The notes beneath the pieces are model-generated. The model made no database searches and was not told the origin of the DNA. It worked only from the letters and a program-made list of their open reading frames with translations. This document shows positions 24,984-35,877 of a stretch of DNA of 57,849 nucleotides, piece after piece; the stretch's first letter is position 1; every line of letters begins with the position of its first letter. The DNA lies in the NCBI GenBank assembly GCA_963677505.2, contig CAXXWB010000032.1, forward strand, positions 1 through 57,849, read 5' to 3'. This DNA comes from JBGSUZ01 sp963677505. Lineage in GTDB: Bacteria > Bacillota > Clostridia > Peptostreptococcales > Acidaminobacteraceae. The position numbers and the translations under genes were made by a program.

Positions 24984-25178
24984 ATCATTGTCCTCACTTT
25001 CTTTTGTCAAACCCTATAAGTTCATAGGTTCAAACTACTCTATGGTCTGATTTTACGCTTATAACTTCAACCATTCTGCAAGAGACTCGTGGGAACATTA
25101 TGTGAAAGTTGTGAGAAAAATCGTTTGTATAAAAAAATTTATAGAAACTTCGTTAAAAAAATGTTAATATATATACAT

Positions 25179-25244
25179 ATCTGCTTAAATTACTCATAAA
25201 TTCTAATACTCGGTTGCTATTATAAATATTGGATTTAAGCAGAT
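25179..25244 (+). repeat. 12-bp inverted repeat upstream of second DUF805 gene
   Basis: ATCTGCTTAAAT at 25179-25190 and ATTTAAGCAGAT at 25233-25244 are perfect arms 42 bases apart, ending 27 bases before the ATG at 25272. It may fold in the 5' leader or serve as a protein-binding site. The remainder of the gap from 24984 is AT-rich with nothing else seen. Confidence 0.5.
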
Positions 25245-25271
25245 AAATAATAGGATAAGGCGGTAAGAAAA

Positions 25272-25649
25272 ATGAATTATTATTTAGATGTACTGAAGAA
25301 ATACGCAACATTTGAGGGGCGTGCAAGAAGATCAGAATATTGGATGTTTGTTTTAATCAATGGACTTATCAATGTAGCATTCAAAATCTTGTATATTTTT
25401 ATACCTCCTATTGTCTTTTTGTCGTTACTATATAGTTTAGCAGTACTAATCCCAAGTATTGCAGTTACCACAAGAAGACTTCACGACGTTGAGAAAAGTG
25501 GTTGGTGGCAGCTACTTGCCTTACTTCCTATCCTCGGTTGGATCCCGCTTCTTATTTGGACTTGTACTGATAGTACTCCTGGCGACAATCTTTATGGTTC
25601 TAATCCAAAAACAGTAGAATTTACTGATAGCGCTTCAGAAAATTATTAG
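25272..25649 (+). CDS. DUF805 family membrane protein (second copy)
   Basis: A 125-residue inner-membrane protein close to the family consensus. It begins MNYYLDVLKKYATFEGRARR then SEYWMFVL, has VTTRRLHDVEKSGWWQLL after the middle helices, and ends with a helix at LPILGWIPLLIWTC followed by the usual TPGDNLYG tail. The role of the family is unknown. An AAGGCGG site precedes the ATG. It is a single-gene unit, bounded by the inverted repeat upstream and a strong terminator downstream. Confidence 0.92.
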   Translation: MNYYLDVLKKYATFEGRARRSEYWMFVLINGLINVAFKILYIFIPPIVFLSLLYSLAVLIPSIAVTTRRLHDVEKSGWWQLLALLPILGWIPLLIWTCTDSTPGDNLYGSNPKTVEFTDSASENY

Positions 25650-25691
25650 TAAAATCAATAAGCAATGTCACCCAGCAGGGGTGGCTTGCTC

Positions 25692-25716
25692 AGCCCCTAA
25701 TAGGGGCTTTTTTTTT
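25692..25716 (+). terminator. Terminator of second DUF805 gene
   Basis: AGCCCCT (25692-25698) and AGGGGCT (25702-25708) form the stem, followed by a run of T to 25716. Confidence 0.9.
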
Positions 25717-25769
25717 CACTTCTATCAGTTTATTCGTAAATACTATTTTCTGCAAGTTTTACGAATAAT

Positions 25770-25813
25770 ATCAAAAAAGCAATACTGAAATTAACCAGTA
25801 TTGCTTTTTTGAT
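25770..25813. terminator. Two-way terminator between convergent genes
   Basis: An 18-bp perfect stem (25770-25787 with 25796-25813) carries A-runs and T-runs on its outer ends. It lies 12 bp past the stop of the broken exported-protein gene on the minus strand. Confidence 0.75.
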
Positions 25814-25824
25814 ACGTTTAAATA

Positions 25825-26383
25825 TTATTTCGTGAACTTTGGTTCTAGTACCATTAGTTTTAGATTCTTGTATTCGTATACCTTCACAGGACTGGTCGTC
25901 CCAATTCTGAAGCCTATATTTTTACCTGTGAAAGGAATGTCCAAGTTTAGAACTTCACCTGAAATTATATGTTCAGTTGCAATGACACTTTCGCCATCTT
26001 CATCTGAAGAGACGACAATGAGGGTAAGATTATCTTTGTCGTTGATAAACTTAGTACTGGGTCAAATCCTCCATTATTTAAAAGAGGTCCATAGCTAGTA
26101 GTTTGATAATTTTTATTAGTAGCAAACCTTTATTCACGGCGACTTTAGCCTTTTCTAATACACTGACTGGAACATATTCCAGGCCATTATAGCTGATTGA
26201 ATTTAAGTTAATTCCTTTGGTATCTTTTAGATTTTGTCCCTGATAGAAAATTTTTTTGTCCAAATTCAGAATAGCTTGAACCGCCTTCTGACCTGCAGGT
26301 AATGCTGCGAAGCCAGTCAATGCCGAACTCCCCACTAAAACGCCTGAAACAAATACATCTACGAACATTTTAACATTTTTCAT
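25825..26383 (-). pseudogene. Exported protein, copper-amine-oxidase-N-like region, two frameshifts
   Basis: A reading frame of about 186 codons broken twice. It opens MKNVKMFVDVFVSGVLVGS with a signal-like helix (ALTGFAA). The next part (GINLNSISYNGLEYVPVSVL) resembles the N-terminal region of copper amine oxidase-type domains common in clostridial surface proteins. The frame then shifts near 26130 and again near 26055. Adding one T to each of two T-triplets restores a continuous protein that ends KNLKLMVLEPKFTK at a TAA (25825-25827), with a beta-rich C-terminal part (LTLIVVSSDEDGESVIATEH). Unlike its neighbours these look like base losses, so it may be a true pseudogene or a sequence error. 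Confidence 0.5.
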
Positions 26384-26530
26384 TTTAATCCTCCATATTT
26401 CAGCTTAATATTACAATATATAGTAATATTAAGTAATAAATAATAATTAGTCAGAGTTATCTGATAAAATTTTTGTAATAAAATAAAAAATCGATAAAAA
26501 TCTAAAATAGTTGGTTGGCAAAAACAAAGA

Positions 26531-26560
26531 AAGCGCTGAAACCCTAAGGTTTCAACGCTT
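26531..26560 (-). terminator. Terminator of rnpB
   Basis: A stem of GCG(T/C)TGAAACC-type arms around TTAG on the minus strand, then a T-rich tract (TCTTTGTTTTT). It begins about seven bases after the RNase P RNA 3' end. Confidence 0.75.
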
Positions 26561-26566
26561 CTGTGT

Positions 26567-26909
26567 TTGAGTAAGTCTATAAGCCGAGTTCTGTGTTAAA
26601 CAATCATCTATCTACGCCGGCAGTTGCCTGACGGCTCTAGCGACCTACCATTAGGACAGGAAACGAGCAGCCTCCCTTTCTAGGTCCGTTCTTGGTCTTG
26701 CTCCAGGTGGGGTTTACAGAGCCGCAGAGTCACCACTGCGCTGGTGAGCTCTTACCTCACCATTCCACCCTTACCACCCTTACGGATGGCGGTATCTTTC
26801 TATTGCACTTTCCTTGGGGTCACCCCCACTGGGTATTACCCAGCACCCTGCTCTACGGAGCTCGGACTTTCCTCACGCCTTACGGCCCGCGATTGTCTGG
26901 CTTACTCAA
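26567..26909 (-). ncRNA. rnpB: RNase P RNA (catalytic subunit of tRNA 5' processing)
   Basis: On the minus strand the conserved 5' core GAGGAAAGTCCGAGCTCC is at about 26858-26875, followed further on by the internal conserved ACAGAA...GGCTTAT end (about 26576-26596). The outer helix pairs GAGTAAG near the 5' end with CTTACTC near the 3' end. The length of about 343 nt fits a bacterial RNase P RNA. End positions are estimated from the terminal helix. It lies between nif3 and a terminator, on the strand of the housekeeping run. Confidence 0.95.
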
Positions 26910-26994
26910 AAATTAGAAATTTGCCTAAGCAAATCTCAGACTAACTTATACTATACTATTTCCAGTAAAATTGCAAGGCATTGCTTACCAATTC

Positions 26995-28113
26995 CTATAA
27001 AAACTGAACTGGATTGGCATTGACTTCGGAAACAATAATTTTCACTTCATAACCCTTATGGTCACATGCTTCTCTTAAAATCCTAGCCCACTCCACCATA
27101 AAGGGTCTTTCTGTTTCATAGTGGCCTGCATCTATAACCGATAGTCTTAAAGACCGTGCAAGTTGTGCTTCATGGTATTTTAAGTCCCCAGTAATAAAGA
27201 CGTCACAGCCATGTGCCGCCGCCTCTAAAATATACTCAGTCCCTGCGCCAGGGCAAACTGCCACTTTTCGAATAGGATGATCCGTGGTCTTAACCGCTCG
27301 CACATACTCTATATCCAGCAAATCTTTAACATTATCTACCATATCTTCAAAGGACTGAGACTCATCTAAATAGCCTACAACGCCAACTCCATATTGTTCA
27401 ATAATATTATCTAAGGGGATTAAATCATAAGCTGGCATTTCGTAAGGGTGGACTTTGAGCATTTCAGTCACTACGTGCTTTGCCTGTGATTTTGGAACAA
27501 TCATTTCAAGTCGATGTTCTTTGACACGAGTCATTTCATCGATTTTACCCACATAGGGTTCAGCCCCTTCAATGGGTTTAAAACCTCCCATGCCTTCTGA
27601 ATAAAAGTGACAGGCTTCATAATTGCCAATTTCTCCACCGCCAGCTTTACCAATCACATCAGCAATCAGTTCTGTATGATCTACAGGTGTAAACACAACC
27701 AACTTCACATACGACGTACTGCTTGTTACAGATAAAGGTTCACATCTTTCAAGCTCTAACATCTCTGCAAAATAAGCCCCTGTTCCCCCTTCACCTGCAT
27801 CAAGATTGGTATGGGCCGCATAGACAGTCATCCGATGTTGCATAAGGGTTTTAATCATTTGACCCACTTCAGTCTCGTCGGTGATTTCTCTCATAGGCTT
27901 AAAAATAATAGGATGGTGAACACAAATTAAGTCCACGTTTTTCTCTACCGCTTCCTCAACCACTTCTGGCGTGAGTTCCAAGGCCATCATAACCTTTTCT
28001 ACTCTGCCATTTGGACTGCCTACAAGGAAGCCTACATTATCCCAGCTCTCTGCCAGTTCTTTTGGAAACTGCGCTTCTATTAACTTTGCAAGGTTTTTAC
28101 CGTTGACGAACAT
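26995..28113 (-). CDS. Nif3-like dinuclear metal centre protein (YqfO family)
   Basis: A 372-residue member of the NIF3/GTP cyclohydrolase I type 2 family, the long form with a central PII-like insertion. Metal-binding motifs: DLICVHHPIIFKPM near residue 63, YAAHTNLDAGEGG near residue 97, and at the C-terminus VFITGDLKYHEAQ and VIDAGHYETERPF. The insertion spans about 130-235 (KLVVFTPVDHTELIADVIGK). The molecular role is still debated. AGGAGG precedes the ATG. It overlaps the end of trmK by 34 bp, a pairing seen widely in Firmicutes. Confidence 0.92.
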   Translation of the reverse strand: MFVNGKNLAKLIEAQFPKELAESWDNVGFLVGSPNGRVEKVMMALELTPEVVEEAVEKNVDLICVHHPIIFKPMREITDETEVGQMIKTLMQHRMTVYAAHTNLDAGEGGTGAYFAEMLELERCEPLSVTSSTSYVKLVVFTPVDHTELIADVIGKAGGGEIGNYEACHFYSEGMGGFKPIEGAEPYVGKIDEMTRVKEHRLEMIVPKSQAKHVVTEMLKVHPYEMPAYDLIPLDNIIEQYGVGVVGYLDESQSFEDMVDNVKDLLDIEYVRAVKTTDHPIRKVAVCPGAGTEYILEAAAHGCDVFITGDLKYHEAQLARSLRLSVIDAGHYETERPFMVEWARILREACDHKGYEVKIIVSEVNANPVQFL

Positions 28114-28812
28114 CGTTTTAAAACCTCCTCAATTTTGTGAAGTTTTTGAGTGGCAAGTTCCAGTGTTTCCGCAGAACCTGCTGAACCTTTGCGGGTAATT
28201 TCTCCAATAATTTTATGGTACTTATTTATTTTATGTTGTAAAAAAAGCTTCATATTCATGTAAATCTTCTGTTTCCATTTCTGGAAGTGGACCTTTAAAA
28301 CCGATTTCATATTGGATGGCATCTAACACTTCTGTCTTACCAGATTTCACACAAAAAATCTCGTAATATTTATTGCCTTCTCTCACATTTTTCTCATTAA
28401 AAATCTCAAATCCATTGGCAATAAGCCATTTTCTAAGTTCTGTTTGTTGTGTCATAGGCTGTAAAACCAAAAATTCTAAACTTTTAGCAAGGGTTAGTCG
28501 CTGTAAAATAATATCTCGAATCAGCATGCCACCCATTCCTGCAATGACAGCAATATCAATTTCTCCATCCTTATAAGGTTCTAAACCGCCACCCAGTCTA
28601 ACGTCCACTAAGTCTATCATGTTGTTCTCTTTTAGTGTGCTGATGGCATTGTCTACAGGTCCTTGGTTAATATCTGTGGCAATGGTTTTAGATACCCAGT
28701 GATTCTCAACCAAATAAGCGACCAGATAGCCATGATCTGAACCTACATCGCCTACACGGCAATCTTTGGGCAATAGTTCTGCAATTGTTTGTAGCCTTGG
28801 TGTCAATTTCAT
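28080..28812 (-). pseudogene. trmK: tRNA (adenine(22)-N1)-methyltransferase TrmK, one frameshift
   Basis: SAM-dependent enzyme that makes m1A22 in tRNA. It starts at the ATG 28812 with GGAGG. Motifs: LPKDCRVGDVGSDHGYLVAY (SAM motif I), KTIATDINQGPVDNA, and VIAGMGGMLIRDIILQR, which contains the family DxAGMGG-type motif, followed by LVLQPMTQQTELR. The frame breaks at a seven-A run (28240-28246 on the plus strand); six A restores EAFLQHKINKYHKII and the normal C-terminal helices to 28080. The frameshift is probably a sequence error, leaving a gene of about 243 codons. It sits between rpoD and nif3. Confidence 0.85.
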
Positions 28813-28882
28813 AATGTACCTCCGAAATGTAACCTCGTAAAGAAATAGAGATTTACCGAAGTAAACCTCTATCATATGTCTT

Positions 28883-29993
28883 TTATTCCAAGTAATCTTT
28901 TAATTTCTTGCTTCTGCTTGGATGTTTTAATTTTCTGAGGGCTTTTGCTTCAATTTGACGAATTCTTTCTCTTGTTACATCAAATTGTTTGCCCACTTCT
29001 TCAAGAGTTCTGGCTCTGCCATCTTCAAGACCAAATCTGAGCTTAAGAACTTTTTGTTCTCTTGGTGTTAAAGTTTCTAAAACTTCCATCAATTGCTCTT
29101 TCAGCATAGAGAACGCTGCTGCATCCGCTGGTGCTGGTGCGTCTGTATCTGGAATAAAGTCTCCTAAGTGACTGTCTTCTTCTTCACCAATTGGTGTTTC
29201 AAGTGAAACTGGTTCTTGAGCGATTTTTAGGATTTCTCTTACTTTTTCAACGCTCATGTCCATTTCTGCGGCAATTTCTTCAGGCTTAGCATCTCTGCCA
29301 AGTTCTTGAAGTAACTGTCTTGAAACACGAATCAACTTATTAATGGTTTCAACCATATGCACTGGAATACGAATGGTTCTAGCTTGGTCGGCAATTGCCC
29401 GAGTAATAGCTTGTCTAATCCACCAAGTTGCGTAAGTAGAGAATTTGTAACCTTTACGGTAGTCGAACTTTTCAACTGCCTTAATAAGACCCAAATTACC
29501 TTCTTGAATTAAGTCAAGAAACTGCATGCCACGACCGACATAACGTTTTTGCAATACTAACAACCAGTCTAAGGTTGGCCTCACAAAGTTTTTTCTTAGC
29601 TTCTTCGTCGCCTTCTTCCATTCTCTTAGCAAGAGATATCTCTTCTTCACCGCTAAGAAGTGGTACTTTACCAATTTCTTTAAGGTACATACGCACAGGA
29701 TCGTCTATGCTAATCCCTTTTGGCAACGAAATATCGTCAAAATCTACATCGTCTGCGTTTTCTTCGTCTTCATCATCATCGCTGGCAAATCCGTCGTCAT
29801 CACCATCTTTATCACCAATAACTTCAATACCCATAGATGCTAATGAATCATATATGTCTTCAATTTGTTCTTTGTCAATGTCTAATTCTGATAGGCCATC
29901 TTCAATCTCGGAGTAAGTCAAATTACCTTTTTTCTTACCTTTTGAGGCGAGTTCCCGTACCATATCAATTTGTTGTGAATCTATTTTACTCAT
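28883..29993 (-). pseudogene. rpoD: Housekeeping sigma factor RpoD/SigA, one frameshift
   Basis: Primary sigma-70. Region 1.1 is acidic (DKDGDDDGFASDDDEDEEN); region 1.2 reads DDPVRMYLKEIGKVPLL; region 2 LDLIQEGNLGLIKAVEKFDY and KFSTYATWWIRQAI; region 3 IPVHMVETINKLIRV; region 4 ends VTRERIRQIEAKALRKL. The frame shifts in the middle of the invariant VVSIAKRYVGRG: a five-base T run at 29546-29550 (plus strand) should be four. Because rpoD is essential, a base-calling error is by far the likeliest cause. With one base removed the protein is about 369 residues. Its ATG overlaps the dnaG stop region, as usual in dnaG-rpoD operons. Confidence 0.93.
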
Positions 29994-31879
29994 TTACTTT
30001 CACTCCCCTCGTCGTTTGCTTACCCTTCATTGCTTCGCTTTTCATCTGCTTCAATTCAGTTTCCTTTCTAATGAACATCAGTTTCGTCCTGTTGGCATCT
30101 TCTGGTGTCATGTGATTTGCTTCAGTATTTTCAAATATCATACGCTGACTTTTGATATCATCTATTTCCTCATCAAATAAGAGTAACTGATAAGTTGCAA
30201 TAGTGGCTTGAAGATCTTTGTCGAATTGGTCTGAAATCACTCTGGCGTTGAAATATTTTTCCAGTTCTTGTGCCGATTCCAAATCAACCAGTTCTGCAAC
30301 CATTGCAATTTCAATTTCTGCATGGCTTTGATAGTAAGCTTCCAATAAAAACATCAATCGCCGAACTTCTTCATTTCGAATGTGCTGAACAGATAATTTC
30401 GACGTGACTGCTAGAAATCCCTGCTTATTGTGCATGGATAATTCTAATAATTTCTTTTCAATATCGTGGAGCTTGCTTCGTCCATCGGTATTGATACTGA
30501 CTTTTTCAATTTTTTTAAAATCGTTGCCATAACCATTGCCTTGATTATATGCACTGCCAGTATTCTGATATTTGCCTTTTGGCGCAAATACCGATTGTCC
30601 ACTGACTTCCTTGGCAATAGCCATTCTGTCGTACTGCATATCATTTGCTAAAAAATCTATATAATAGCTTTTTTCAACTTCACTTTCAATACCTTTAATC
30701 ATAAGAGCGGCTTTTTTTAAGTAGTCGAGCCGTCCTTGCTGTTGATTTAGATTAAAAGATAACTTCTGAACTCTCAGTTGATAAGCAAAGCTTTCTTCTG
30801 CCTCTGCTACTGCATTTAGGAAGGTTTCTTTACCCTTTTGTCTGATGTATTCGTCTGGGTCCATGTTGTTTTCCAAGGTTAGTACTTTCAACTTGGCACT
30901 GATACCCTTTAACACATCTAAACTTCGAATTGCCGCCTTTTTACCAGCTATGTCCCCATCAAAACACAAAATGACGGTCTGAGCATAACGTTCTAAAACC
31001 CTTCCATGTTCTGGCGTTAGAGCTGTACCAAGAGTTGCTACGGCATAGGGAATTCCCTGCTGATGAAGTGCAATAACATCCATGTAGCCTTCGACTACAA
31101 TGACGAGTCCCATTTCCTTGATCTCTTTTTTACCGTGGTAAAGGCCATACAGAGTGTTGCTCTTGTTAAAAACAGGTGTTTCCGATGTATTCAAATATTT
31201 TGGTAAGGTCTCGTCCATAACACGACCGCCAAAGCCGATAAAATCACCTTTAACGTCTCGTATGGGAAACATTACCCGATTGCGGAACCGATCAAAATAA
31301 CCATTGCCATCTTTTTTTTCAGACAATAACCCTGCCTTTACCATTTCCTTTTGCAAAATAGGCGTTGTTCCAACCGATTTAAGCAGTCCATCCCAAGTAT
31401 TTCCGGAATAGCCCAGACCAAAATGGTTCAATCATATCACCTGTAATGCCTCTCTGGCTAAAGTAGCTCATGGCATTGGCAGACCTTTTAAGATTCTTAT
31501 AATAATAAACAGCCGCCTGACGATTAACAAAATGTAGTCTTTTTCGAAGTTCCGATTGATCAGGTTTACCACTTGTTATTTTATAAGGTTCTAAGTCAAT
31601 GCCGAACTGATCTGCTATGAATTCCACTGCATCAATAAAATCTAGGTTCTCCTTTGCCATAACAAAACCTATAGCATTTCCCGAGGCTTGACAGCCAAAG
31701 CAATGATACAGTTGTTTTTCTTCTGAAACGGAAAAAGACGGCGTCTTTTCATTATGAAAAGGACAAAGACCCATATGATTTCTACCGCCACGCTTGAGTG
31801 GCAAATATTGTGAAATCAAATCAACGATATTGACCCGTTCTAAAATCACGTCCGAGATTTGATTATTGTATTTCGACAT
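29986..31879 (-). pseudogene. dnaG: DNA primase, one frameshift
   Basis: Makes RNA primers for replication. The N-terminal zinc-binding domain is plain (LKRGGRNHMGLCPFHNEKTP, then YHCFGCQASGNAI). The TOPRIM core has VVEGYMDVIALHQQG and VILCFDGDIAGKKAA with the DxD metal site, and the C-terminal region is a helicase-binding type domain. The frame shifts at 31425-31426, where GG should be a single G; removing it restores TGDMIEHFGLGYSGNTWDGL. This is an essential gene, so error is likely. Corrected length is about 630 residues. It lies between dgt and rpoD. Confidence 0.93.
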
Positions 31880-31981
31880 TTTTTTACCGACCCGACTTTC
31901 ACATAAATATAGGCTTAATAGATTTCGACAAAAAATCTTTTTATTCCTTCTTAAAAATTAAAGTTTAAAAATACTGACAAT

Positions 31982-32989
31982 TTAAACCCAAAAATTCGGG
32001 ACAAATATTTCTTTGTATTTTTGAACTGCATATCGGTCCGTCATACCTGCAACGTAGTCTTTGACCGCTATTGCATAATCTCCTTCTAAATATTCCTCAT
32101 AAGCTTCCTCTGGCATTGCCTGAGGATGATCTCTAAAATACTCATATAGAGTTTTAATCAGCGCCATAGCTTTTGCTTCTTCTCTTTTTGCTTCTAAGTT
32201 AAGATAAACCCTGTCAAACATAAAATGTCTCAGGTCGAGAAAGGCGCGGTCTACATCTGGTGAAAATTTTACACGATTACTGCCAATGGACTGTTCGATC
32301 ATATCTACAATTAAGTAGTTAATTCTTTGACTGTGTCCGTAGCCTAAAAGTTCCAAATGTTTCTTCGGAATATCGTCAACAGCAATGACGCCTGCCCGAA
32401 TAGCATCGTCTATATCATGATTGATGTAAGCAATGCGGTCACTCACTTTGACCACCTGCCCTTCCATTGTGAAAGGGAGTTCTGATCCTCTATGATTTAA
32501 TATACCGTCTCTGACTTCATGACTTAAATTTAAGCCCACTTGCCCTTCTCCATGTTTTTCTAACACATCTACGACCCGAAGACTCTGGACATTGTGCTCA
32601 AATCCACCAAGGTGAATTTGATTTAAGGCGTATTCTCCGCAATGACCGAAAGGTGTATGCCCTAAATCATGACCTAGCGCAATGGCTTCTGTTAAGTCTT
32701 CATTGAGCCTTAGGGCTCTCGAAATGGTTCTTGAAATTTGAGAAACTTCAAGGGTGTGGGTCAGACGCGTTCTGTAATGATCCCCTTCAGGTGATAAAAA
32801 AACTTGTGTTTTATGCTTAAGTCGTCTAAATGATTTTGAGTGAATAATTCTATCACGATCTCTTTGGAAGATTGTTCGAATCTCACAATTTTCTTCTTCA
32901 AGAACTCTGCCTCTGGACTCAGAAGCTTTAGTTGCCCGTTCAGATAGGATTTGGTGCTCAAGGGCCTCTGTTTTTTCTCTAATGGACAT
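31982..32989 (-). CDS. dgt: dGTPase-like HD-domain triphosphohydrolase
   Basis: Deoxyguanosinetriphosphate triphosphohydrolase-like protein; 335 residues from the ATG at 32989 (GGGGGTG site). The HD motif set is complete: TRLTHTLEVSQISRTISRAL, ALGHDLGHTPFGHCGE, and VVKVSDRIAYINHDIDDAI. The N-terminal SRGRVLEEE and RDRDRIIHSKSFRRLKHKTQVF are family signatures. It likely controls dNTP pools or degrades modified nucleotides. It is the first gene after the ppdK terminator, leading into dnaG-rpoD; a dgt-dnaG-rpoD order is standard in Clostridia. Confidence 0.93.
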   Translation of the reverse strand: MSIREKTEALEHQILSERATKASESRGRVLEEENCEIRTIFQRDRDRIIHSKSFRRLKHKTQVFLSPEGDHYRTRLTHTLEVSQISRTISRALRLNEDLTEAIALGHDLGHTPFGHCGEYALNQIHLGGFEHNVQSLRVVDVLEKHGEGQVGLNLSHEVRDGILNHRGSELPFTMEGQVVKVSDRIAYINHDIDDAIRAGVIAVDDIPKKHLELLGYGHSQRINYLIVDMIEQSIGSNRVKFSPDVDRAFLDLRHFMFDRVYLNLEAKREEAKAMALIKTLYEYFRDHPQAMPEEAYEEYLEGDYAIAVKDYVAGMTDRYAVQKYKEIFVPNFWV

Positions 32990-33097
32990 GGTCAACACCC
33001 CCTATTAGCCAATTCAACATAAAACCGTATAATCCTTCTTATATAATTCAATTGTCATAATATCGTCATTCTAGTTTGGTAACTGGCACCAAAACTA

Positions 33098-33127
33098 AAA
33101 AACGGGCACATTCGCTGGCCCGTTTTT
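33098..33127 (-). terminator. Terminator of ppdK
   Basis: AAACGGGC and GCCCGTTT-type arms around ACATTCGCTG; on the minus strand TTTTTTAG follows the stem. It separates the ccpN-ppsR-ppdK unit from dgt. Confidence 0.8.
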
Positions 33128-33209
33128 CAAGTCCTATCTATTATATACGCTTTTTATTAAGGTTTCAACCATTATTAATCACGTTGTTTTTGAACGGCAC
33201 CAGATTAGC

Positions 33210-35837
33210 CTATAGTTGATCTTGAATTGCCGCTTGTGCTGCTGCTAATTTTGCAATTGGCACTCTAAACGGTGAGCAAGAAACGTAGTTGAGTCCAATG
33301 CTGTGACAGAAGGTAATGGATTTTGGTTCGCCGCCGTGTTCACCGCAAATACCCATCTTGAGGTCTGGATTGGTTGACCGCCCAAGCTCTACAGCCATTT
33401 TCATCAATTTGCCAACGCCGGACTTGGTCTATAGTTTCGAATGGATCTTTTTCGAAAATGTGTTTCTTTCTATATTCTCCAATAAATTTTCCTGAATCAT
33501 CTCTTGAGAAACCAAGGGTCATTTGAGTTAAGTCGTTTGTGCCAAATGAGAAGAAGCTTGCATTTTCCGCAATTTCATCTGCAGTAAGAGCCGCCCGTGG
33601 GACTTCAATCATAGTTCCCACATCAAATGGAATTCTAAGTTCCATTTCTTCAAAGATTCTCTCAGCTGTATCGTCTACAAGTTTTTTTAGAATTTTAAAC
33701 TCGTCGTTGAAACCAACTAGAGGAATCATAATTTCGGGCTTCACTTCAAAACCTGTTTCTCTTGTAACTCTAATAGCTGCTTTGATAATAGCTTCTACTT
33801 GCATTTCATAAATTTCGGGCCATGTAATAGCAAGGCGGCAACCACGGTGACCCAGCATTGGATTAAACTCTTCCATACTTTCAACCACTTGGGTCAAATG
33901 GTCTGCGCTCATTTTCATTTCTTTGGCGAGGGCTTCAATATCGTCCTTTTCCTTAGGTAGGAATTCATGCAGTGGCGGATCTAGCAAACGAATTGTAACC
34001 GGTCTGTGTCCCATCACATTGAAAATACCATAGAAATCTTCTTCTTGGAATGGCAAGAGCTTACGGAGGGCGTCCAAACGTTCTTCTAGGGATTGAGCAA
34101 GAATCATTCTTCTAACTTCAAAAATTCTTTTTTTCATCGAAGAACATGTGCTCTGTACGACAAAGACCAATTCCCTCGGCGCCAAATTTAACGGCAACTG
34201 CCGCATCTCTTGGATTGTCTGCATTGGTTCTGACTTTAAGTTGGCGAATTTCATCTGCCCAAGACATAACCGTTGCAAAGGAATCACTAAGTCCTGTCTC
34301 TTTTGTTTTAACTTGCCCTTTATAGACGCCACCATCATTACCATTAAGTGAGATAAAATCTCCCTCGTTGATGATTTGATCCCCTGCAATAAATCTTTTA
34401 TTGTACTCTTCCACTGTAATTTCGCCACAGCCTGCAACACAACATTTGCCCATACCTCTTGCCACAACTGCTGCATGAGAAGTCATACCGCCTCTGGCTG
34501 TTAAAATACCTACGCCAGACACCATACCCTCAATATCTTCTGGAGAGGTTTCCATTCTAACCAAAATCGCCTTAATGCCCTTTTCTGCTGCCTTAACAAC
34601 ATCTTCCGCATTAAAGAATACCTGCCCCTGTAGCCGCACCTGGTGAAGCGGGAAGACCCTTGGTAATAAGAACAGCTTCTTTAAGAGACTTGTCGTCAAA
34701 GCTCGGGTGAAGCAATTGGTCTAATTGTTCTGGGTTAATGCGCATGAGAGCTTCTTCTTTAGTAATCAGCCCTTCTGCTACTAAGTCAACGGCAATTTGA
34801 ATGGCTGCTTGAACAGTCCTCTTAGCATTTCTGGTTTGAAGCATGAAGAGTTTGCCCATTTCAACAGTAAATTCAATATCTTGAACATCTTTATAATGCT
34901 TTTCAAGAATATTTGCAATGGATACAAATTGGTGGTAAACTTCTGGCTGAACATTCTCTAAAGCTTTAATCGGCTGAGGGGTTCTGATCCCTGCAACAAC
35001 ATCTTCGCCTTGAGCATTCATTAAGAATTCACCGTAAAAATCTTTGTCTCCATTAGATGGATTTCTTGTAAAGGCAACCCCTGTACCGCTGGTATCTCCA
35101 AGATTTCCAAATACCATTTCCTGAACATTCACTGCCGTACCAAGGTTGTGTGGAATATCGTTTAGATTTCTATAAATAACCGCTCTAGGATTGTTCCAAG
35201 ACTTAAAGACACTTTCAATAGCCAATATTAATTGGTCAATTGGCTCTTCTGGGAAGGCTTTTCCCGTCGCAAATTTAACTTTGTATTGAAACTGTCCAAT
35301 GATGTATTTCAAATCTTCCGCATTCATATCCAAATCAAATTTATAGCCCTTTTGTGACTTATAGTCTTCAAAAATATGGTCAAACTCATATTTAGGAATT
35401 TCCAAAACCACATCTGAGAACATTTGAATAAATCTTCTATAACAGTCGTAGGCAAATCTCTCGTTGCCGCTAAGTTTCGTAAGACCGTCTACAGTCACCT
35501 GATTAAGACCGAGGTTTAAGATAGTGTCCATCATACCCGGCATTGAAAATACTGCGCCTGATCTAACCGAAACCAATAGAGGATTTTCAGGATTTCCAAA
35601 AGCTTTACCCGTTTCCTTTTCTAGTGTTTTTACAGCCTCTAAAGTCTGTGCTTTTAATTCTTCGTTCAAGAATTCTTTTGTCTCAGTATATTTTTGGCAG
35701 GCTTCCGTAGTGATGGTAAATCCATTAGGGACAGGAAGTCCAATGCGTTTCATTTCAGCCAATCCAGCGCCTTTACCACCTAGGAGAGATTTCATCGATC
35801 CGTTGCCTTCTTCAAAAAAGTAAATCCACTTATCCAT
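33210..35837 (-). pseudogene. ppdK: Pyruvate, phosphate dikinase, three frameshifts
   Basis: Interconverts pyruvate, ATP and Pi with PEP, AMP and PPi. The ATP-grasp start is FFEEGNGSMKSLLGGKGAGL; the phospho-His region is LTARGGMTSHAAVVARGMG (catalytic His, with the Thr two residues earlier that is the regulatory site); the PEP/pyruvate barrel includes GLCRTEHMFF and ICGEHGGEP. The frame breaks at 34625-34628 (four C, should be three), 34128-34134 (seven T, should be six) and 33420-33421 (GG, should be G). Each is one extra base. Corrected, it is about 875 residues, full length. It is third in ccpN-ppsR-ppdK. Confidence 0.93.
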
Positions 35838-35877
35838 TTTTAAACACTCCTTTTCATATGAAATTTCTTATTTGCAC

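Noticed and set aside
26692..27023. Plus-strand ORFs over 26.7-27.0 kb
   Set aside because: They lie on the antisense of the RNase P RNA and the end of the nif3 gene; composition is explained by the structured RNA.
28883..29993. Programmed frameshifting as a regulatory feature of rpoD, dnaG or ppdK
   Set aside because: Each site is a plain homopolymer or doubled base, with no stop-codon-overlap, slippery heptamer or downstream structure pattern, and frameshifts cluster by position rather than by gene function. Sequence error is simpler.
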